59,920 bases of DNA from an uncultured Collinsella sp. (GTDB lineage Bacteria > Actinomycetota > Coriobacteriia > Coriobacteriales > Coriobacteriaceae), in NCBI GenBank assembly GCA_900544875.1, contig UQWS01000012.1:1-59920 (forward strand), written 5' to 3'. Below, in pieces: positions 17,172 to 26,029 of this stretch. Below the pieces are notes generated by a model, which was not told where the DNA came from, ran no database searches, and saw only the letters and a list, made by a program, of their open reading frames with translations. A program made the translations under genes and the position numbers. Every line of letters starts with the position of its first letter. Positions within the stretch are counted from its first letter, which is position 1.

Positions 17172-17876
17172 TTACAAATAGAACTTCAGTCGCTCGGTGC
17201 AGTACACCTGACGGGAGATGAAAAGCGGCTCGCCGCTTGGAGCATAACGTCTATCGACAAACAGAAGCAGCGGAGAGTCCAGCTCCACGTTAAGGTATGC
17301 CGCCTCGAGCTCGCTCGCATAGCAGACCTCGAGCGTACGCGTGTTGGGGCCCATCTTGATCCCCTGGCGATCGAGTACCGCCATCAGCGAATCCTCGAGG
17401 GATTCATGCTCCAAAAAAGAAAGCACAGCGGAATAGCTATTGGTTTCCAGCATCGTGGGCTTGTCATCCACAAGGCGCAGACGACGACTACGCAATACCT
17501 TTTGGGTATCGTCTACGCCCAGGAACTTCGCGTCTCGCAGGCTTGGGAAGTCCCAGCCCATTGCGAGAACCCTGGTAGACGCCTGTTTTCCCGCAAGCTG
17601 GCACGAATGGGTAAAGCTCTCACGGTCGTCCGCGGCATACATCTGTGTGTCCGACGAAACGAATGTGCCCTTGCCGCGGGCCCTCTCAACAAGCCCAGCA
17701 TCTTCCATTTCTTTAATTGCGGAGCGAACCGTTATTCGGCTCACGCCAAATTGCTCGATGAGCTCCGCCTCGGTCGGGAGCTTATCTCCCGGGCGGTACG
17801 TGCCGTTGGCGATCGAATCAGAAAGCGCACGGACAATCTGTTTGTACAGGGGGACAACGCTATTTGCTTCAACCAT
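17172..17876 (-). CDS. GntR-family regulator with UTRA domain (regulator 1)
   Basis: A ligand-responsive repressor of 234 aa, HutC/FadR-like. The N-terminal winged helix (about 5-70) has VPLYKQIVRALSDSIANGTY, LPTEAELIEQFGVSRITVRS and RGKGTFV. The UTRA effector domain follows and ends in RLKFYL. It lies immediately upstream of the IIA gene in the same direction, so it probably controls the PTS/SIS-1 genes in response to a phosphorylated sugar derivative. The start at 17876 was preferred because AAAGG lies ten bases upstream; an ATG three codons earlier sits right on that site. Confidence 0.9.
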   Translation of the reverse strand: MVEANSVVPLYKQIVRALSDSIANGTYRPGDKLPTEAELIEQFGVSRITVRSAIKEMEDAGLVERARGKGTFVSSDTQMYAADDRESFTHSCQLAGKQASTRVLAMGWDFPSLRDAKFLGVDDTQKVLRSRRLRLVDDKPTMLETNSYSAVLSFLEHESLEDSLMAVLDRQGIKMGPNTRTLEVCYASELEAAYLNVELDSPLLLFVDRRYAPSGEPLFISRQVYCTERLKFYL

Positions 17877-18156
17877 ATCAACCATACCTTTGCAAGGAAT
17901 CAGCAGTTTATAGATAGATGACTTATATTGTATTAGAACTTTTTAGGAGTCCATATATTTCCTAAATGATTCGGTAAACGGGGTGTTATTTCACTTTAGC
18001 GGGGTGCAGCGGCTACCCGCGGCATTCGTTATCAACCTAGCTAGGCTAGTCCACCCACATCGTCTTCAGTTCGCCGCAGAGCCGCGGCCCCATATGGGTA
18101 TACTCTCGGGGATTCGACTCGATTCGCCCCCGCTGGGGCGTCAAAGGAGACTGCAT

Positions 18157-21100
18157 ATGCCCACCACCACCTCAACCGATCCGCGCGCCGCTGCTGCCGC
18201 GCTGCTGGTACCCGGTACCACCTGCCACGGTTTTGCCGTCGAGCGCTGCGAGACCGTGCCCGAGCTCGACTCGGACGCCTACGTGCTGCGCCACACCGCA
18301 TCGGGCGCTCGCCTGCTGTACCTGGCGTGCGACGACGAAAACAAGGCCTTTGCCATTGGCTTTAAGACGCCGCCGGCCGATTCCACCGGCGTGTTCCATA
18401 TTCTTGAGCACTCGGTGCTGTGCGGATCGGCCAAGTTCCCCGTCAAGGAGCCATTCGTCGATCTGATCAAGAGCTCCATGCAGACGTTCCTCAACGCCAT
18501 GACCTACCCCGACAAAACCATCTACCCCGTTGCCACCACCAACGAGCAGGATCTGTACAACCTGATGGACGTGTACCTGGACGCGGTGTTCAACCCGGCC
18601 ATCTATACCAAGCCCACCATTTTTGAGCAGGAGGGCTGGCACTACGAGCTGGACCTGCCAGAGGGCGCCGAGGGCGAAGGCGACGGCAGCTCCGCGAGCC
18701 TGCGCGAGGGCACGCTGCGCTATAACGGCGTGGTGTTCAACGAAATGAAGGGCGCGCTGTCCGACCCTATGAGCGTGCTGGACGACGCCGTCAACGCCGC
18801 GCTCTATCCCGACACCGCCTATGCGCAAGAGAGCGGCGGCGATCCGCGCGCGATTCCCGCGCTCACCTACGAGCAGTTCCTGGACACGCACGCGCGCCAC
18901 TACAATCCTTCCAACTCCTACATCACGCTCTACGGCGACCTGGACGTGGACCGCGCGCTGGCGTTTTTGGACGAGCGCTATCTGTCGCAACCGAGCGCCG
19001 CGAGCCGCCGCATGGACGCCGCCGTTGCCGCCGGCGAGGACCCGTCCGCGCTGGCGCCCAATCCGCTGGACGTGCAGGCGCCCGTGACCTGCGAGTATAA
19101 GCGCGTCGAGATGGCAACCACGCCCGAGAACGCCCTGGTTGGCCTGGGCCTGGTGCTGGGCAGCGCGCTCGACCGTAAGCGCACGATCGCGGCGGATATC
19201 CTGTTCGAGGCGTTGCTGGGCTCCAACGAAGCGCCGGTTAAGAAGGCCATTCTGGCCGCCGGCCTGGGCGGCAACGTGGTGAGCTACACCGCGGCCGAGA
19301 GCCTGCAGCCCTACGAGCTCATCATGCTGCAAAACGCGCAGCCCGGCGTGGCGCGCGATCTGCGCCGCGTGTTCCAGGACGCCTGCCGCGACCTGTGCAA
19401 GCACGGCGTTCCGCGCGAGCGCTTGGAAGCCATCATCAGCAGCAACGAATACGACCTGCGCCAGCGCGACTACGGTATCGCCGACGGTGTGGCCATTGCG
19501 TGCGACGCGCTGAGCACCTGGCTCTACGATGACGACGCCGCGACGCTGGCGCTCAAGTACGGCCCGGTGTACGAGGAGCTGCGTGGCGAGCTGGACGGCA
19601 GCTATTTTGAGGACCTGCTGCGCGAGCTGGTGCTGGAAAACGACCACATGGCGCTGGTCGAGCTGGTGCCGGTGGACGCCGCCGAGGGTTCGGAGGGTGC
19701 CGAGGCCGCCGAGCTGGCAGCCAAGCGCGATGCCATGACCGATGCCGAGCTGGCCGACGTGGTCGAGCGCACGGCCGCGCTGCGTGCCGCGCAGGAGGCG
19801 GAGGACACGCCCGAGGACAAGGCAACGCTGCCGCGCCTGCGTGTATCCGACATTGGCGAGGCGCGCCCCGAGCCGCCGCTGGTCGTGGACACGACCGCGC
19901 CCATCCCCTGCCTGCGCCACGGCATCCCCACCAACCGTCTGGCCTACGCCATGCAGTATTTCGACCTGAGCTGCGTCGCGTTTGAGGATCTGCCCTATGT
20001 GACGCTGCTCTGCCGCCTGCTCAAGCAGCTGCCCACACGCGAGCATTCGGCCGAGGAGCTCGACAATTTACTTGCCGGCAAACTGGGCTTTTTGAGCTTT
20101 ACGACCGAGGTCATGACGCAGCCCGAAGTGGACGGCGTGCGCCCCTACTTGCTGGTGAGCGCCGGCGCCCTGTCCGAAAAGATCGACGCGCTGGCGAGCC
20201 TACCGCGCGAGGTGTGGTCGAGCACATTGCTGGCGGACGCCGATGCCGACCGCGTGCGCGACGTGCTCACGCAGATTCGTATTGGGCTTGAGCAGGGCTT
20301 TATCAACAACGGCCACTCGGCGGCGCTCGGTCGCGCGATGAGCTACAGCTCGCCTTCGGCCGTGGTGCGTGAGCAGCTCTCGGGCGTAGACTTCTACCTG
20401 TTCCTGCGCGATTTGCTCGACCACTTTGACGAGCGCCTGGACGGCCTGCGTGCCAAGCTTGCCGAGCTGGCAGGCCGCATCTTTGTGGCCGACGGCTGCC
20501 TGGCGAGCTTTACCGGCAGCGATGAGGACTTTAACGCGTACTGGGCCGCCGCGGGCGACTTGGGACTGGGAGCTGGCGACGGCGCCGATGCCGGCCGCGA
20601 CGCGCTCGTGGTGCCGACGCCGTGCGACCGCCACGAGGCTTTTGTCATCCCCAGCGACATCTGCTTTGCCGCGCGTGCGTGCGATCCGCGTCGCCTGGGC
20701 ATTGACGTGACAGGCGCTTGGGCCGTGGCTGCCAACGCGCTCTCCTACGACTACCTGTGGAACGAGATTCGCGTGAAGGGCGGTGCGTACGGCTGCGGAT
20801 TCCGCGCAGCCGGCGAGCGTCAGACGGCGTTCTACACCTACCGCGACCCGGCGATCGATCCTTCGATTGAGCGCGTGGAGCGCGCGGGTGCATGGCTTGG
20901 CAGCTTTGAGCCCGACGAGGCCGCCTTTGAGGGCTTTATCGTGAGCTGCGTGAGCGGCATGGACGCGCCGGTGAAGCCGTACGCGCTCACCAAGCGCCGC
21001 AACACGACCTACCTGGCCGGGCTCGATCCGCACGCACGCGAGGAGCGTCGCGCCCAGATGCTCGCCGCCACGCCCGGTGAGCTGCGCTCGCTCGGCGCCG

Positions 21101-21204
21101 ACGTGACGCGCATCGCAGCCGAGTCGCCCACCTGCGTCTTTGGCGGCCGAGACGTCATCGCCAAGAGCAACGCCGGCTTTAACGTAGTCGACCTGCTGGG
21201 CTAA
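18157..21204 (+). CDS. M16C-family zinc metalloprotease (presequence-protease-like)
   Basis: A large cytoplasmic peptidase of 1015 aa, the usual length for single-chain M16C enzymes, which degrade peptides enclosed between two halves. The inverted zinc motif HxxEH is H81-I-L-E84-H85 in FHILEHSVLCGS. Conserved SSMQTFLNAMTYPDKTIYP and NGVVFNEMKGALSDP follow. The second half contains the M16 motif RVKGGAYGCGF. ATG at 18157 follows AAAGGAGA, while the longer in-frame extension upstream lacks a binding site. It is monocistronic, followed by a CCACC hairpin repeat. Confidence 0.93.
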   Translation: MPTTTSTDPRAAAAALLVPGTTCHGFAVERCETVPELDSDAYVLRHTASGARLLYLACDDENKAFAIGFKTPPADSTGVFHILEHSVLCGSAKFPVKEPFVDLIKSSMQTFLNAMTYPDKTIYPVATTNEQDLYNLMDVYLDAVFNPAIYTKPTIFEQEGWHYELDLPEGAEGEGDGSSASLREGTLRYNGVVFNEMKGALSDPMSVLDDAVNAALYPDTAYAQESGGDPRAIPALTYEQFLDTHARHYNPSNSYITLYGDLDVDRALAFLDERYLSQPSAASRRMDAAVAAGEDPSALAPNPLDVQAPVTCEYKRVEMATTPENALVGLGLVLGSALDRKRTIAADILFEALLGSNEAPVKKAILAAGLGGNVVSYTAAESLQPYELIMLQNAQPGVARDLRRVFQDACRDLCKHGVPRERLEAIISSNEYDLRQRDYGIADGVAIACDALSTWLYDDDAATLALKYGPVYEELRGELDGSYFEDLLRELVLENDHMALVELVPVDAAEGSEGAEAAELAAKRDAMTDAELADVVERTAALRAAQEAEDTPEDKATLPRLRVSDIGEARPEPPLVVDTTAPIPCLRHGIPTNRLAYAMQYFDLSCVAFEDLPYVTLLCRLLKQLPTREHSAEELDNLLAGKLGFLSFTTEVMTQPEVDGVRPYLLVSAGALSEKIDALASLPREVWSSTLLADADADRVRDVLTQIRIGLEQGFINNGHSAALGRAMSYSSPSAVVREQLSGVDFYLFLRDLLDHFDERLDGLRAKLAELAGRIFVADGCLASFTGSDEDFNAYWAAAGDLGLGAGDGADAGRDALVVPTPCDRHEAFVIPSDICFAARACDPRRLGIDVTGAWAVAANALSYDYLWNEIRVKGGAYGCGFRAAGERQTAFYTYRDPAIDPSIERVERAGAWLGSFEPDEAAFEGFIVSCVSGMDAPVKPYALTKRRNTTYLAGLDPHAREERRAQMLAATPGELRSLGADVTRIAAESPTCVFGGRDVIAKSNAGFNVVDLLG

Positions 21205-21216
21205 GGCACGGCAAGC

Positions 21217-21256
21217 AAAACCACCACAAAGGAGACAGCACCTTCGTGGTGGTTTT
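21217..21256. repeat. CCACCAC hairpin repeat A, copy 1
   Basis: AAAACCACCAC and GTGGTGGTTTT (21217-21227, 21246-21256) frame the text AAAGGAGACAGCACCTTC, 12 bases after the M16C stop. It may act as its terminator. A longer relative is at 32260-32373. Confidence 0.65.
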
Positions 21257-21275
21257 GCCGTCTTTATCGCGTTTG

Positions 21276-21322
21276 CCCAGATAAAACCTGCCAAAATAAA
21301 CCTGTCCCTTTTTGGTAGGTTT
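21276..21322 (+). repeat. GGTAGGTTT hairpin repeat B, copy 1
   Basis: Imperfect palindrome starting CCCAGATAAAACCTGCC and ending TTTTTGGTAGGTTT, with CCTGTCCC in the loop. Copies are at 31068-31111, 33021-33064 (inverted orientation) and 40830-40870. Confidence 0.8.
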
Positions 21323-21338
21323 GGGAGAGAGGGCCGGG

Positions 21339-21935
21339 ATGGACAAGGCTGAGTTGCGGCGGGCGGTGATTGCTCGGCGCGATGCTCTTGATTTGGATGT
21401 GCGGGCGGCGAAGTCTGCCGTTATCTGTGCGCGGCTTGTTGAGTTGCTGGGCAGCTCGGATCCCGCAGCCCCGCACACCGTTGCAGTCTATGCCGTAATG
21501 GGCTCCGAGGCAGATCCCGCCGCCTTTGCCGCTGCGGCCGCCGCGCGCGGCTGGCGCGTGGCCTATCCGTGCATGCTCTCGGCAATTGATGCCGCAGCTT
21601 GCGGCCAGCGCATGTGCATGCGGGCAGTTGCCGCCGACGATGCGTCCGCGGCTCCGTTTATCGCCCACCCCACGCGGGCCTTCGCGGCCACGGACATCGA
21701 CAGCAACCACTTCCCTATCGTGCCTGCCGAAGCTCTCGACATGATCGTCGTGCCGCTCGTGGCCTTCGACCAAACCGGCGCGCGCCTGGGCTACGGCGGC
21801 GGTTGCTATGACCGCTATCTGCCCATGCTCTCGCCCGCATGCCAAATCATCGGCATCGCCTTTGACGAGCAGCGTGTCGACCGCGTTCCCACCGACGCTC
21901 ACGACCTGCCGCTACCCCACATCATCAGCGCCTAA
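21339..21935 (+). CDS. 5-formyltetrahydrofolate cyclo-ligase
   Basis: Converts 5-formyl-THF to 5,10-methenyl-THF using ATP, recycling folate in the cytoplasm. It has 198 aa, typical of the family. The N-terminal helix KAELRRAVIARRDAL contains the phosphate-contacting Arg/Lys. The C-terminal signature VPLVAFDQTGARLGYGGGCY and the following DRYL hold the ATP/substrate loop. The start at 21339 follows a GGGAGAGAGG stretch. It stands alone between repeat B copy 1 and repeat C copy 1. Confidence 0.93.
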   Translation: MDKAELRRAVIARRDALDLDVRAAKSAVICARLVELLGSSDPAAPHTVAVYAVMGSEADPAAFAAAAAARGWRVAYPCMLSAIDAAACGQRMCMRAVAADDASAAPFIAHPTRAFAATDIDSNHFPIVPAEALDMIVVPLVAFDQTGARLGYGGGCYDRYLPMLSPACQIIGIAFDEQRVDRVPTDAHDLPLPHIISA

Positions 21936-21958
21936 TCGCCGCTGTTTCGCACCCGCAA

Positions 21959-22080
21959 GATGAGTGTGGAAAATCTCCCACTTTGGGCCCCCTTACGAGC
22001 CAAAAATGGGAGATTATCCACGCTCATTCAACAAACGTCCAGATTTCCACGCTCGTCCGTCTGATTTTCCACGCCCGTGC
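21959..22080 (+). repeat. Repeat C, copy 1 (GGGAGATTATCCAC hairpin)
   Basis: The imperfect palindrome GATGAGTGTGGAAAATCTCCC, running to GGGAGATTATCCACGCTCATT (21959-22028), is followed by two diverged tandem units ending in TTTCCACGCTCGT and TTTTCCACGCCCGTG. Copies are at 23361-23480 (same orientation, with the same two tandem units) and 38381-38450. It lies just past the AbiEi-like gene's stop. Confidence 0.8.
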
Positions 22081-22102
22081 AGCCAAACGCCTTGCAACTG
22101 CC

Positions 22103-23065
22103 TCAGCACGCACGCGGCACGCCGGCGACTTTGAGCTTGCGATCGAGCTTTGTCGGATCCCTTAGATCATCCCAGCACAAGCGCACGATCTTGCAATTAT
22201 CAAGCAGCGAAAGCCTCGACTCGCGCTGACGCTCATCGAACTGCGCCTTTGCGAGCTTGCCCTCCTCCGCCGCTTTCTCGCTTTTAACGAATCCGTCGAA
22301 CTCACCGATAATCAGCTGGTCGCCCACGCGCCACAAGTAGTCGACGCGATTCGGCCGTCCCGGCTCAACCGGGTCGAACAGCTCAACTTGCAGCTCCGGC
22401 ATCTGCCAGCCGCGCTCGATCATCAGGGCACGTGCCTTGGACTCGCCACCGCTTTCCGACAGGCCATCGGCACACCGCGCAACCCTGCGCGCCATCACAA
22501 CACCGCGACGATTCAGGCCAAGCTTATCGACCGTCTCAACGAGATGCTCCTTCGACAAAAGTTGCTCATGGAGTGCCGAATCCGCGATGATCAGTCCCTC
22601 GACAAACGATGCATCGACCAAGCAATCCGTAATCGTTTGATCGATATCGGTTACGGCGATATCCATCTGGGTGGCCCGTGTTTGACGAGCATAGCGATGA
22701 CGAATGACCTGAGAGCCCGGCGTCGTCGATTGGGCCGGCATCGCGGCGATATGGATGTGCGTCAAATTGGCATGCGAAACCGAAAGGCCATAGATAACAG
22801 CCGCCGTATAGGAGCAAAATGTCCAGTCGGGGTGCTTTTGCGCAAGCGCCCGCACCCGATGCAGATAACGCTGCCGAAACTTGAGCTCGGACCAGTATTC
22901 CGGACGCGCATACAGCCCCGGCATGACCGCCTCTAGACTTCCCGCCCCCGCCCGCCGCTCAATCTGCTTTGCCTCCGCCGCCGTGCGCGCGTACACGCAG
23001 CTCATCTGCTGTTCGCACGCCTTAATGTGACTTGCAAGTCTTTGATTCGCCGTCATGTTTCCCAT
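22103..23065 (-). CDS. AbiEi-like antitoxin/regulator with nuclease-fold C-terminus
   Basis: A 320-aa protein resembling the AbiEi family of type IV antitoxin-like regulators. The N-terminal half is consistent with a degenerate wHTH plus the AbiEi middle domain (FCSYTAAVIYGLSVSHANLTHIHI and ITDIDQTITDCLV). The last 110 residues look like a DUF559/Vsr-type PD-(D/E)xK fold: SGGESKARALMIERGW, RVDYLW, IGEFDG and a later RLSLLDNCKIVRLCWDD. There is no adjacent AbiEii toxin gene. ATG at 23065 follows GGGAGGCGAC. The gene is bracketed by two same-orientation copies of repeat C. Function is unproven. Confidence 0.7.
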   Translation of the reverse strand: MGNMTANQRLASHIKACEQQMSCVYARTAAEAKQIERRAGAGSLEAVMPGLYARPEYWSELKFRQRYLHRVRALAQKHPDWTFCSYTAAVIYGLSVSHANLTHIHIAAMPAQSTTPGSQVIRHRYARQTRATQMDIAVTDIDQTITDCLVDASFVEGLIIADSALHEQLLSKEHLVETVDKLGLNRRGVVMARRVARCADGLSESGGESKARALMIERGWQMPELQVELFDPVEPGRPNRVDYLWRVGDQLIIGEFDGFVKSEKAAEEGKLAKAQFDERQRESRLSLLDNCKIVRLCWDDLRDPTKLDRKLKVAGVPRAC

Positions 23066-23360
23066 GTCGCCTCCCAACTCTTGGAACGGCGCAAACGTAC
23101 CAGACGGTTTCATGCGAAGTCTGACCAAATACCGTCCAGGCGCTGACCAAATGCTTGACGGTTTTGGATGTTTTAGGCTGATGGCTTATATCTGCAGGTA
23201 GAAGCCTTGCCAAGAGGTCCCTGTCTCCACATTTTGAGGCCTTGGTCCATTGGATTATCAGAAAGAAAAACCCGTCGAGATTCAAGACTACGCCAAATGC
23301 GACTTTGCCTCTGCATGCACCGTCTCTTAGCCGAGCCATCGGCATCTACATGCCTAAAAA
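23066..23360. other. Intergenic region, AbiEi-like gene to repeat C copy 2
   Basis: About 295 bases with no coding sequence I can support. It contains two direct copies of a TGACCAAAT motif (near 23120 and 23142) and the stretch GGTCCCTGTCTCCACATTTT. Both resemble text at 56018-56060, so they are probably further repeat relics. Confidence 0.4.
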
Positions 23361-23480
23361 ATGAGCGTGGATAATCTCCCGTTTTGAGCCTAGTTTTGAG
23401 CCAAAAGTGGGAGATTATCCACGCTCGATTTGTAAACGTCCGAAAATCCACGCTCGTGTGTCCGAAAATCCACGTTCGTC
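23361..23480 (+). repeat. Repeat C, copy 2
   Basis: The hairpin arms ATGAGCGTGGATAATCTCCC and GGGAGATTATCCACGCTCG (23361-23428) are followed by two tandem GTCCGAAAATCCACG units (about 23440-23476). It has the same orientation and composite structure as copy 1, so the AbiEi-like gene lies between direct repeats. Confidence 0.8.
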
Positions 23481-23532
23481 ACGCCGTGAGCACAGCAACG
23501 GCCGCAGCAGCAACCACAGCTACAGCCGCAGT

Positions 23533-24459
23533 CTAGTATTCCTCGCCGGCGCGGGCCAGGTCGTAGGGCGTGGTCTGGTAGACGTAGTAGTTGAGCCAGT
23601 TGGTGTAGAACAGCTGAGCCTGGCTGCGCCAAACGTTGCGCGGCTCGGCGGTGGGGTCGTCACCTGGGAAGTAATGCGCCGGCACCTGGGGGTTGAGCCC
23701 GCGCTTCACGTCGCGCTCGTACTCCAGGCGCAGCGTGTCGGTATCGTACTCGGGATGGCCAAAGACAAAGAAGCGGCGACTGTCGGTCGACTTGACGATG
23801 TACAGGCCCACCTCGTCGGACACGGCCACAACCTCAAGCTGCGGCTCGGCCTCCACGTCCTCGCGGCGCACATCGGTATTGCGTGAATGCACGGCATAGA
23901 AGCGGTCGTCAAAGCCGCGGACCAGCGGGCTTTGCGGCTTCACCAGATAATGCTCAAACACGCCGCTCGCCTTGGCCGGCAGGTCGCACTTCTGGATACC
24001 GTAATGATGGTAGAGCCCTGCCTGTGCACCCCAGCAAATATGCAGCGTAGAGTGCACGTGCGTGGTGGACCAATCCATGATCTGGCAGAGCTCGGGCCAG
24101 TAGTCGACCTCCTCGAACGGCATCTGCTCCACCGGCGCGCCCGTGATGATCAGGCCGTCGTAGTGGATATCGCGGATGTCGTCGAACGTACGGTAGAACG
24201 TCTCCAGGTGGCCGGCACTCACGTGCGTGGCCTCGTGCGTCTTGGTGCGCAGCAGGTCCACCTCTACCTGCAGCGGCGTGTTGGAGAGCTTGCGCATGAT
24301 CTGCGTCTCGGTGGCGATCTTGGTTGGCATGAGGTTGAGGATGAGCACGCGCAGCGGACGGATGTCCTGGTGCAGCGCGCGGTACTCGGTCATGACAAAG
24401 ATGTTCTCGCTCTCGAGCTGCGCGGCGGCAGGGAGGGCGTCGGGGATGCGAATGGGCAT
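23533..24459 (-). CDS. metA: Homoserine O-acyltransferase, probably O-acetyltransferase (MetA family)
   Basis: Acylates homoserine at the start of methionine synthesis. It has 308 aa, typical MetA length. The catalytic Cys142 is in HICWGAQAG, and the His/Glu pair is in FGHPEY. NLMPTKIATETQ and GAPVEQMPFEEVDYW are conserved. Residue 111 is Glu. In characterised MetA enzymes Glu111 goes with acetyl-CoA use, while Gly, as in Escherichia coli, goes with succinyl-CoA, so the product is predicted to be O-acetylhomoserine. No SAM or S-box riboswitch is visible in the 200-base upstream region. Confidence 0.94.
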   Translation of the reverse strand: MPIRIPDALPAAAQLESENIFVMTEYRALHQDIRPLRVLILNLMPTKIATETQIMRKLSNTPLQVEVDLLRTKTHEATHVSAGHLETFYRTFDDIRDIHYDGLIITGAPVEQMPFEEVDYWPELCQIMDWSTTHVHSTLHICWGAQAGLYHHYGIQKCDLPAKASGVFEHYLVKPQSPLVRGFDDRFYAVHSRNTDVRREDVEAEPQLEVVAVSDEVGLYIVKSTDSRRFFVFGHPEYDTDTLRLEYERDVKRGLNPQVPAHYFPGDDPTAEPRNVWRSQAQLFYTNWLNYYVYQTTPYDLARAGEEY

Positions 24460-24670
24460 GGATGCTCCTTACGAGTCAGTTGCAGCTATGGTACAACGAG
24501 CGGCCCCATCCGCGCGAGTGCATCGCCCCGAGACACCGTCAGCGGCCCAAATCACTCCAAAAGTAGAGATTAAGGCATGTCCCAAAAATCTACGGCGCTT
24601 TAGCCTAGCAAAGTGGCAGCAGGACGCTACAATGGTTCGATGCGAAAAACTCGGCCGAAAGGATATGAAT

Positions 24671-25648
24671 ATGTACCAGACGCGTAAGATCGGTGTGGTC
24701 GGCCAGGGCCACGTAGGAGCACATGTCGCCAACAGCCTGCTCATGCAGGGCATTGCCGATGAGCTGTACCTCTGCGATATCAACGAGGCAAAGGTGACGT
24801 CCGAGGTCCAAGACCTGCGCGACTCCCTTTCGTTTGTTCCGTACAACACCAAGATCGTCAACTGCTACGACCACTACGAGGAGCTGGCCTGCTGCGACGT
24901 CATCGTCAACGCCGCCGGCAAGGTCGCACTGGCCGCCGGCAACCGCGACGGCGAGCTGTTCTTTACCACCGACGCCGCCCGCACCTTTGCCAAGCGCATC
25001 GTCGATGCCGGCTTCGACGGCATCTTCGTGAGCATCTCCAACCCCTGCGACGTCGTGTGCACCGAGCTGTGGCATCTGACCGGCTACGATCCCAAGAAGA
25101 TCATCGGCTCGGGCTGTGGCCTGGACTCTGCCCGCCTGCGCACCGAGATCTCCAAGAAGGTCGGGGTGAGCCCCAAGTCCATCGACGCCTACATGATCGG
25201 CGAGCATGGCTTTAGCCAGCTGGCCGCCTTTAAGGCCGCAACCATCGCCGGCAAGAGCCTCAACGAGCTTCAGGCCGAGAACCCCGACAAGTACGCCTTC
25301 GACCACATGGAAGTCGAGGAGCTCGCACGCAAGGGCGGTTATGTGACCTACGCCGGCAAGCAGTGCACCGAGTACGCCGTTGCCAACTCCGCCGCGCGCG
25401 TCTGCGCCGCCGTGCTGCACAACGAGCACGCCGTGCTTTCGGCCTCTACGCTTATGACCGGCCAGTATGGCGAGGAGGGCATCTTTACCTCCCTGCCGTG
25501 CGTGATCGGCGCCGAGGGCGTCGAGGAGGTCTACACGCTCGACCTTTCCGAGCACGAGCTCGAGGGCTTCCACAAGAACTGTCAGCATATCCGCGACAAC
25601 ATCGCCCAGCTCGACTGGTGGGACGCCGAGGTCTACGACGCCAAGTAG
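24671..25648 (+). CDS. L-lactate / L-2-hydroxyisocaproate dehydrogenase family protein
   Basis: A cytoplasmic NAD-dependent reductase of 2-oxoacids, 325 aa. The Rossmann motif is GVVGQGHVGAHVA (residues 8-20). GSGCGLDSARLR provides the substrate-binding Arg region, and GEHG contains the catalytic His. The specificity loop GKVALAAGNRDGEL lacks the Gln of lactate dehydrogenases. It resembles L-2-hydroxyisocaproate dehydrogenases, so branched 2-oxoacids are possible substrates. Start 24671 has AAAGGA eight bases upstream; the ATG two codons earlier is too close. A strong terminator follows. Confidence 0.9.
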   Translation: MYQTRKIGVVGQGHVGAHVANSLLMQGIADELYLCDINEAKVTSEVQDLRDSLSFVPYNTKIVNCYDHYEELACCDVIVNAAGKVALAAGNRDGELFFTTDAARTFAKRIVDAGFDGIFVSISNPCDVVCTELWHLTGYDPKKIIGSGCGLDSARLRTEISKKVGVSPKSIDAYMIGEHGFSQLAAFKAATIAGKSLNELQAENPDKYAFDHMEVEELARKGGYVTYAGKQCTEYAVANSAARVCAAVLHNEHAVLSASTLMTGQYGEEGIFTSLPCVIGAEGVEEVYTLDLSEHELEGFHKNCQHIRDNIAQLDWWDAEVYDAK

Positions 25649-25690
25649 TCCGCCGGTTGATGCGACAACTCACTCATACGGACACAATGT

Positions 25691-25734
25691 AAAGCGGGCC
25701 GCGCCGGAAACCCACCGGCGCGGCCCGCTTTTTG
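25691..25734 (+). terminator. Rho-independent terminator after the dehydrogenase
   Basis: A perfect 16-bp GC-rich stem (25692-25707 with 25715-25730) with a seven-base loop, followed by TTTTT, 43 bases after the stop codon. Confidence 0.93.
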
Positions 25735-25766
25735 ACTCACGCGACACGCCTGCAGATTTAGGTCTA

Positions 25767-25931
25767 ATACTTTTCCCGAAAAGTGAACGAGCAAAAACGA
25801 GCCCTCGAAGCATCGGCACTTTGTGGAGACCATTTCCTGCAGTTTCATTAAGATTTTCCTGCTGTTTTGGCGTCAAAAAATGTCGATGCTTCGGGGGTCC
25901 AAAATAGGTCGTTCACTTCTCGGGAAAAGTA
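25767..25931. mobile_element. Candidate MITE (165 bp) with 24-bp terminal inverted repeats
   Basis: Arms 25767-25790 and 25908-25931 match at 23 of 24 positions when one is reverse-complemented; the outer ends read ATACTTTTCCCG. A second nested pair, CGAAGCATCG (25806-25815) and CGATGCTTCG (25883-25892), is perfect. No open reading frame lies inside. The whole unit could fold into one long hairpin. No clear target duplication is visible beyond the AT-rich edges. Confidence 0.7.
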
Positions 25932-25974
25932 TTTGACTTCGTTTTCGACAAACAGAAAGGGGCGCCGTAACGCA

Positions 25975-26003
25975 AACGGGGCCCGCGCTTGGCGAAGGCC
26001 CCG
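25975..26003 (-). terminator. Probable terminator of SIS-2
   Basis: The stem ACGGGGCC/GGCCCCGT lies 27 bases after the SIS-2 stop, followed on the minus strand only by a short TTTGCGTT tract, so it would be weak. Confidence 0.45.
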
Positions 26004-26029
26004 TCATGAAAAATCGCGTTCCCCGTTAC

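Noticed and set aside
18172..20046. A 624-codon minus-strand frame opposite the M16C protease
   Set aside because: It has the composition of an antisense shadow (Gln, Val, His, Arg-rich) with no recognisable motif.
24460..24664. Riboswitch (SAM or other) upstream of metA
   Set aside because: No P1-P4 architecture, conserved core or terminator switch is visible in the short spacer.
24227..24670. N-terminal extension of the hydroxyacid dehydrogenase
   Set aside because: It runs antisense through metA and has no homology to the family; the Rossmann fold begins right after 24671.
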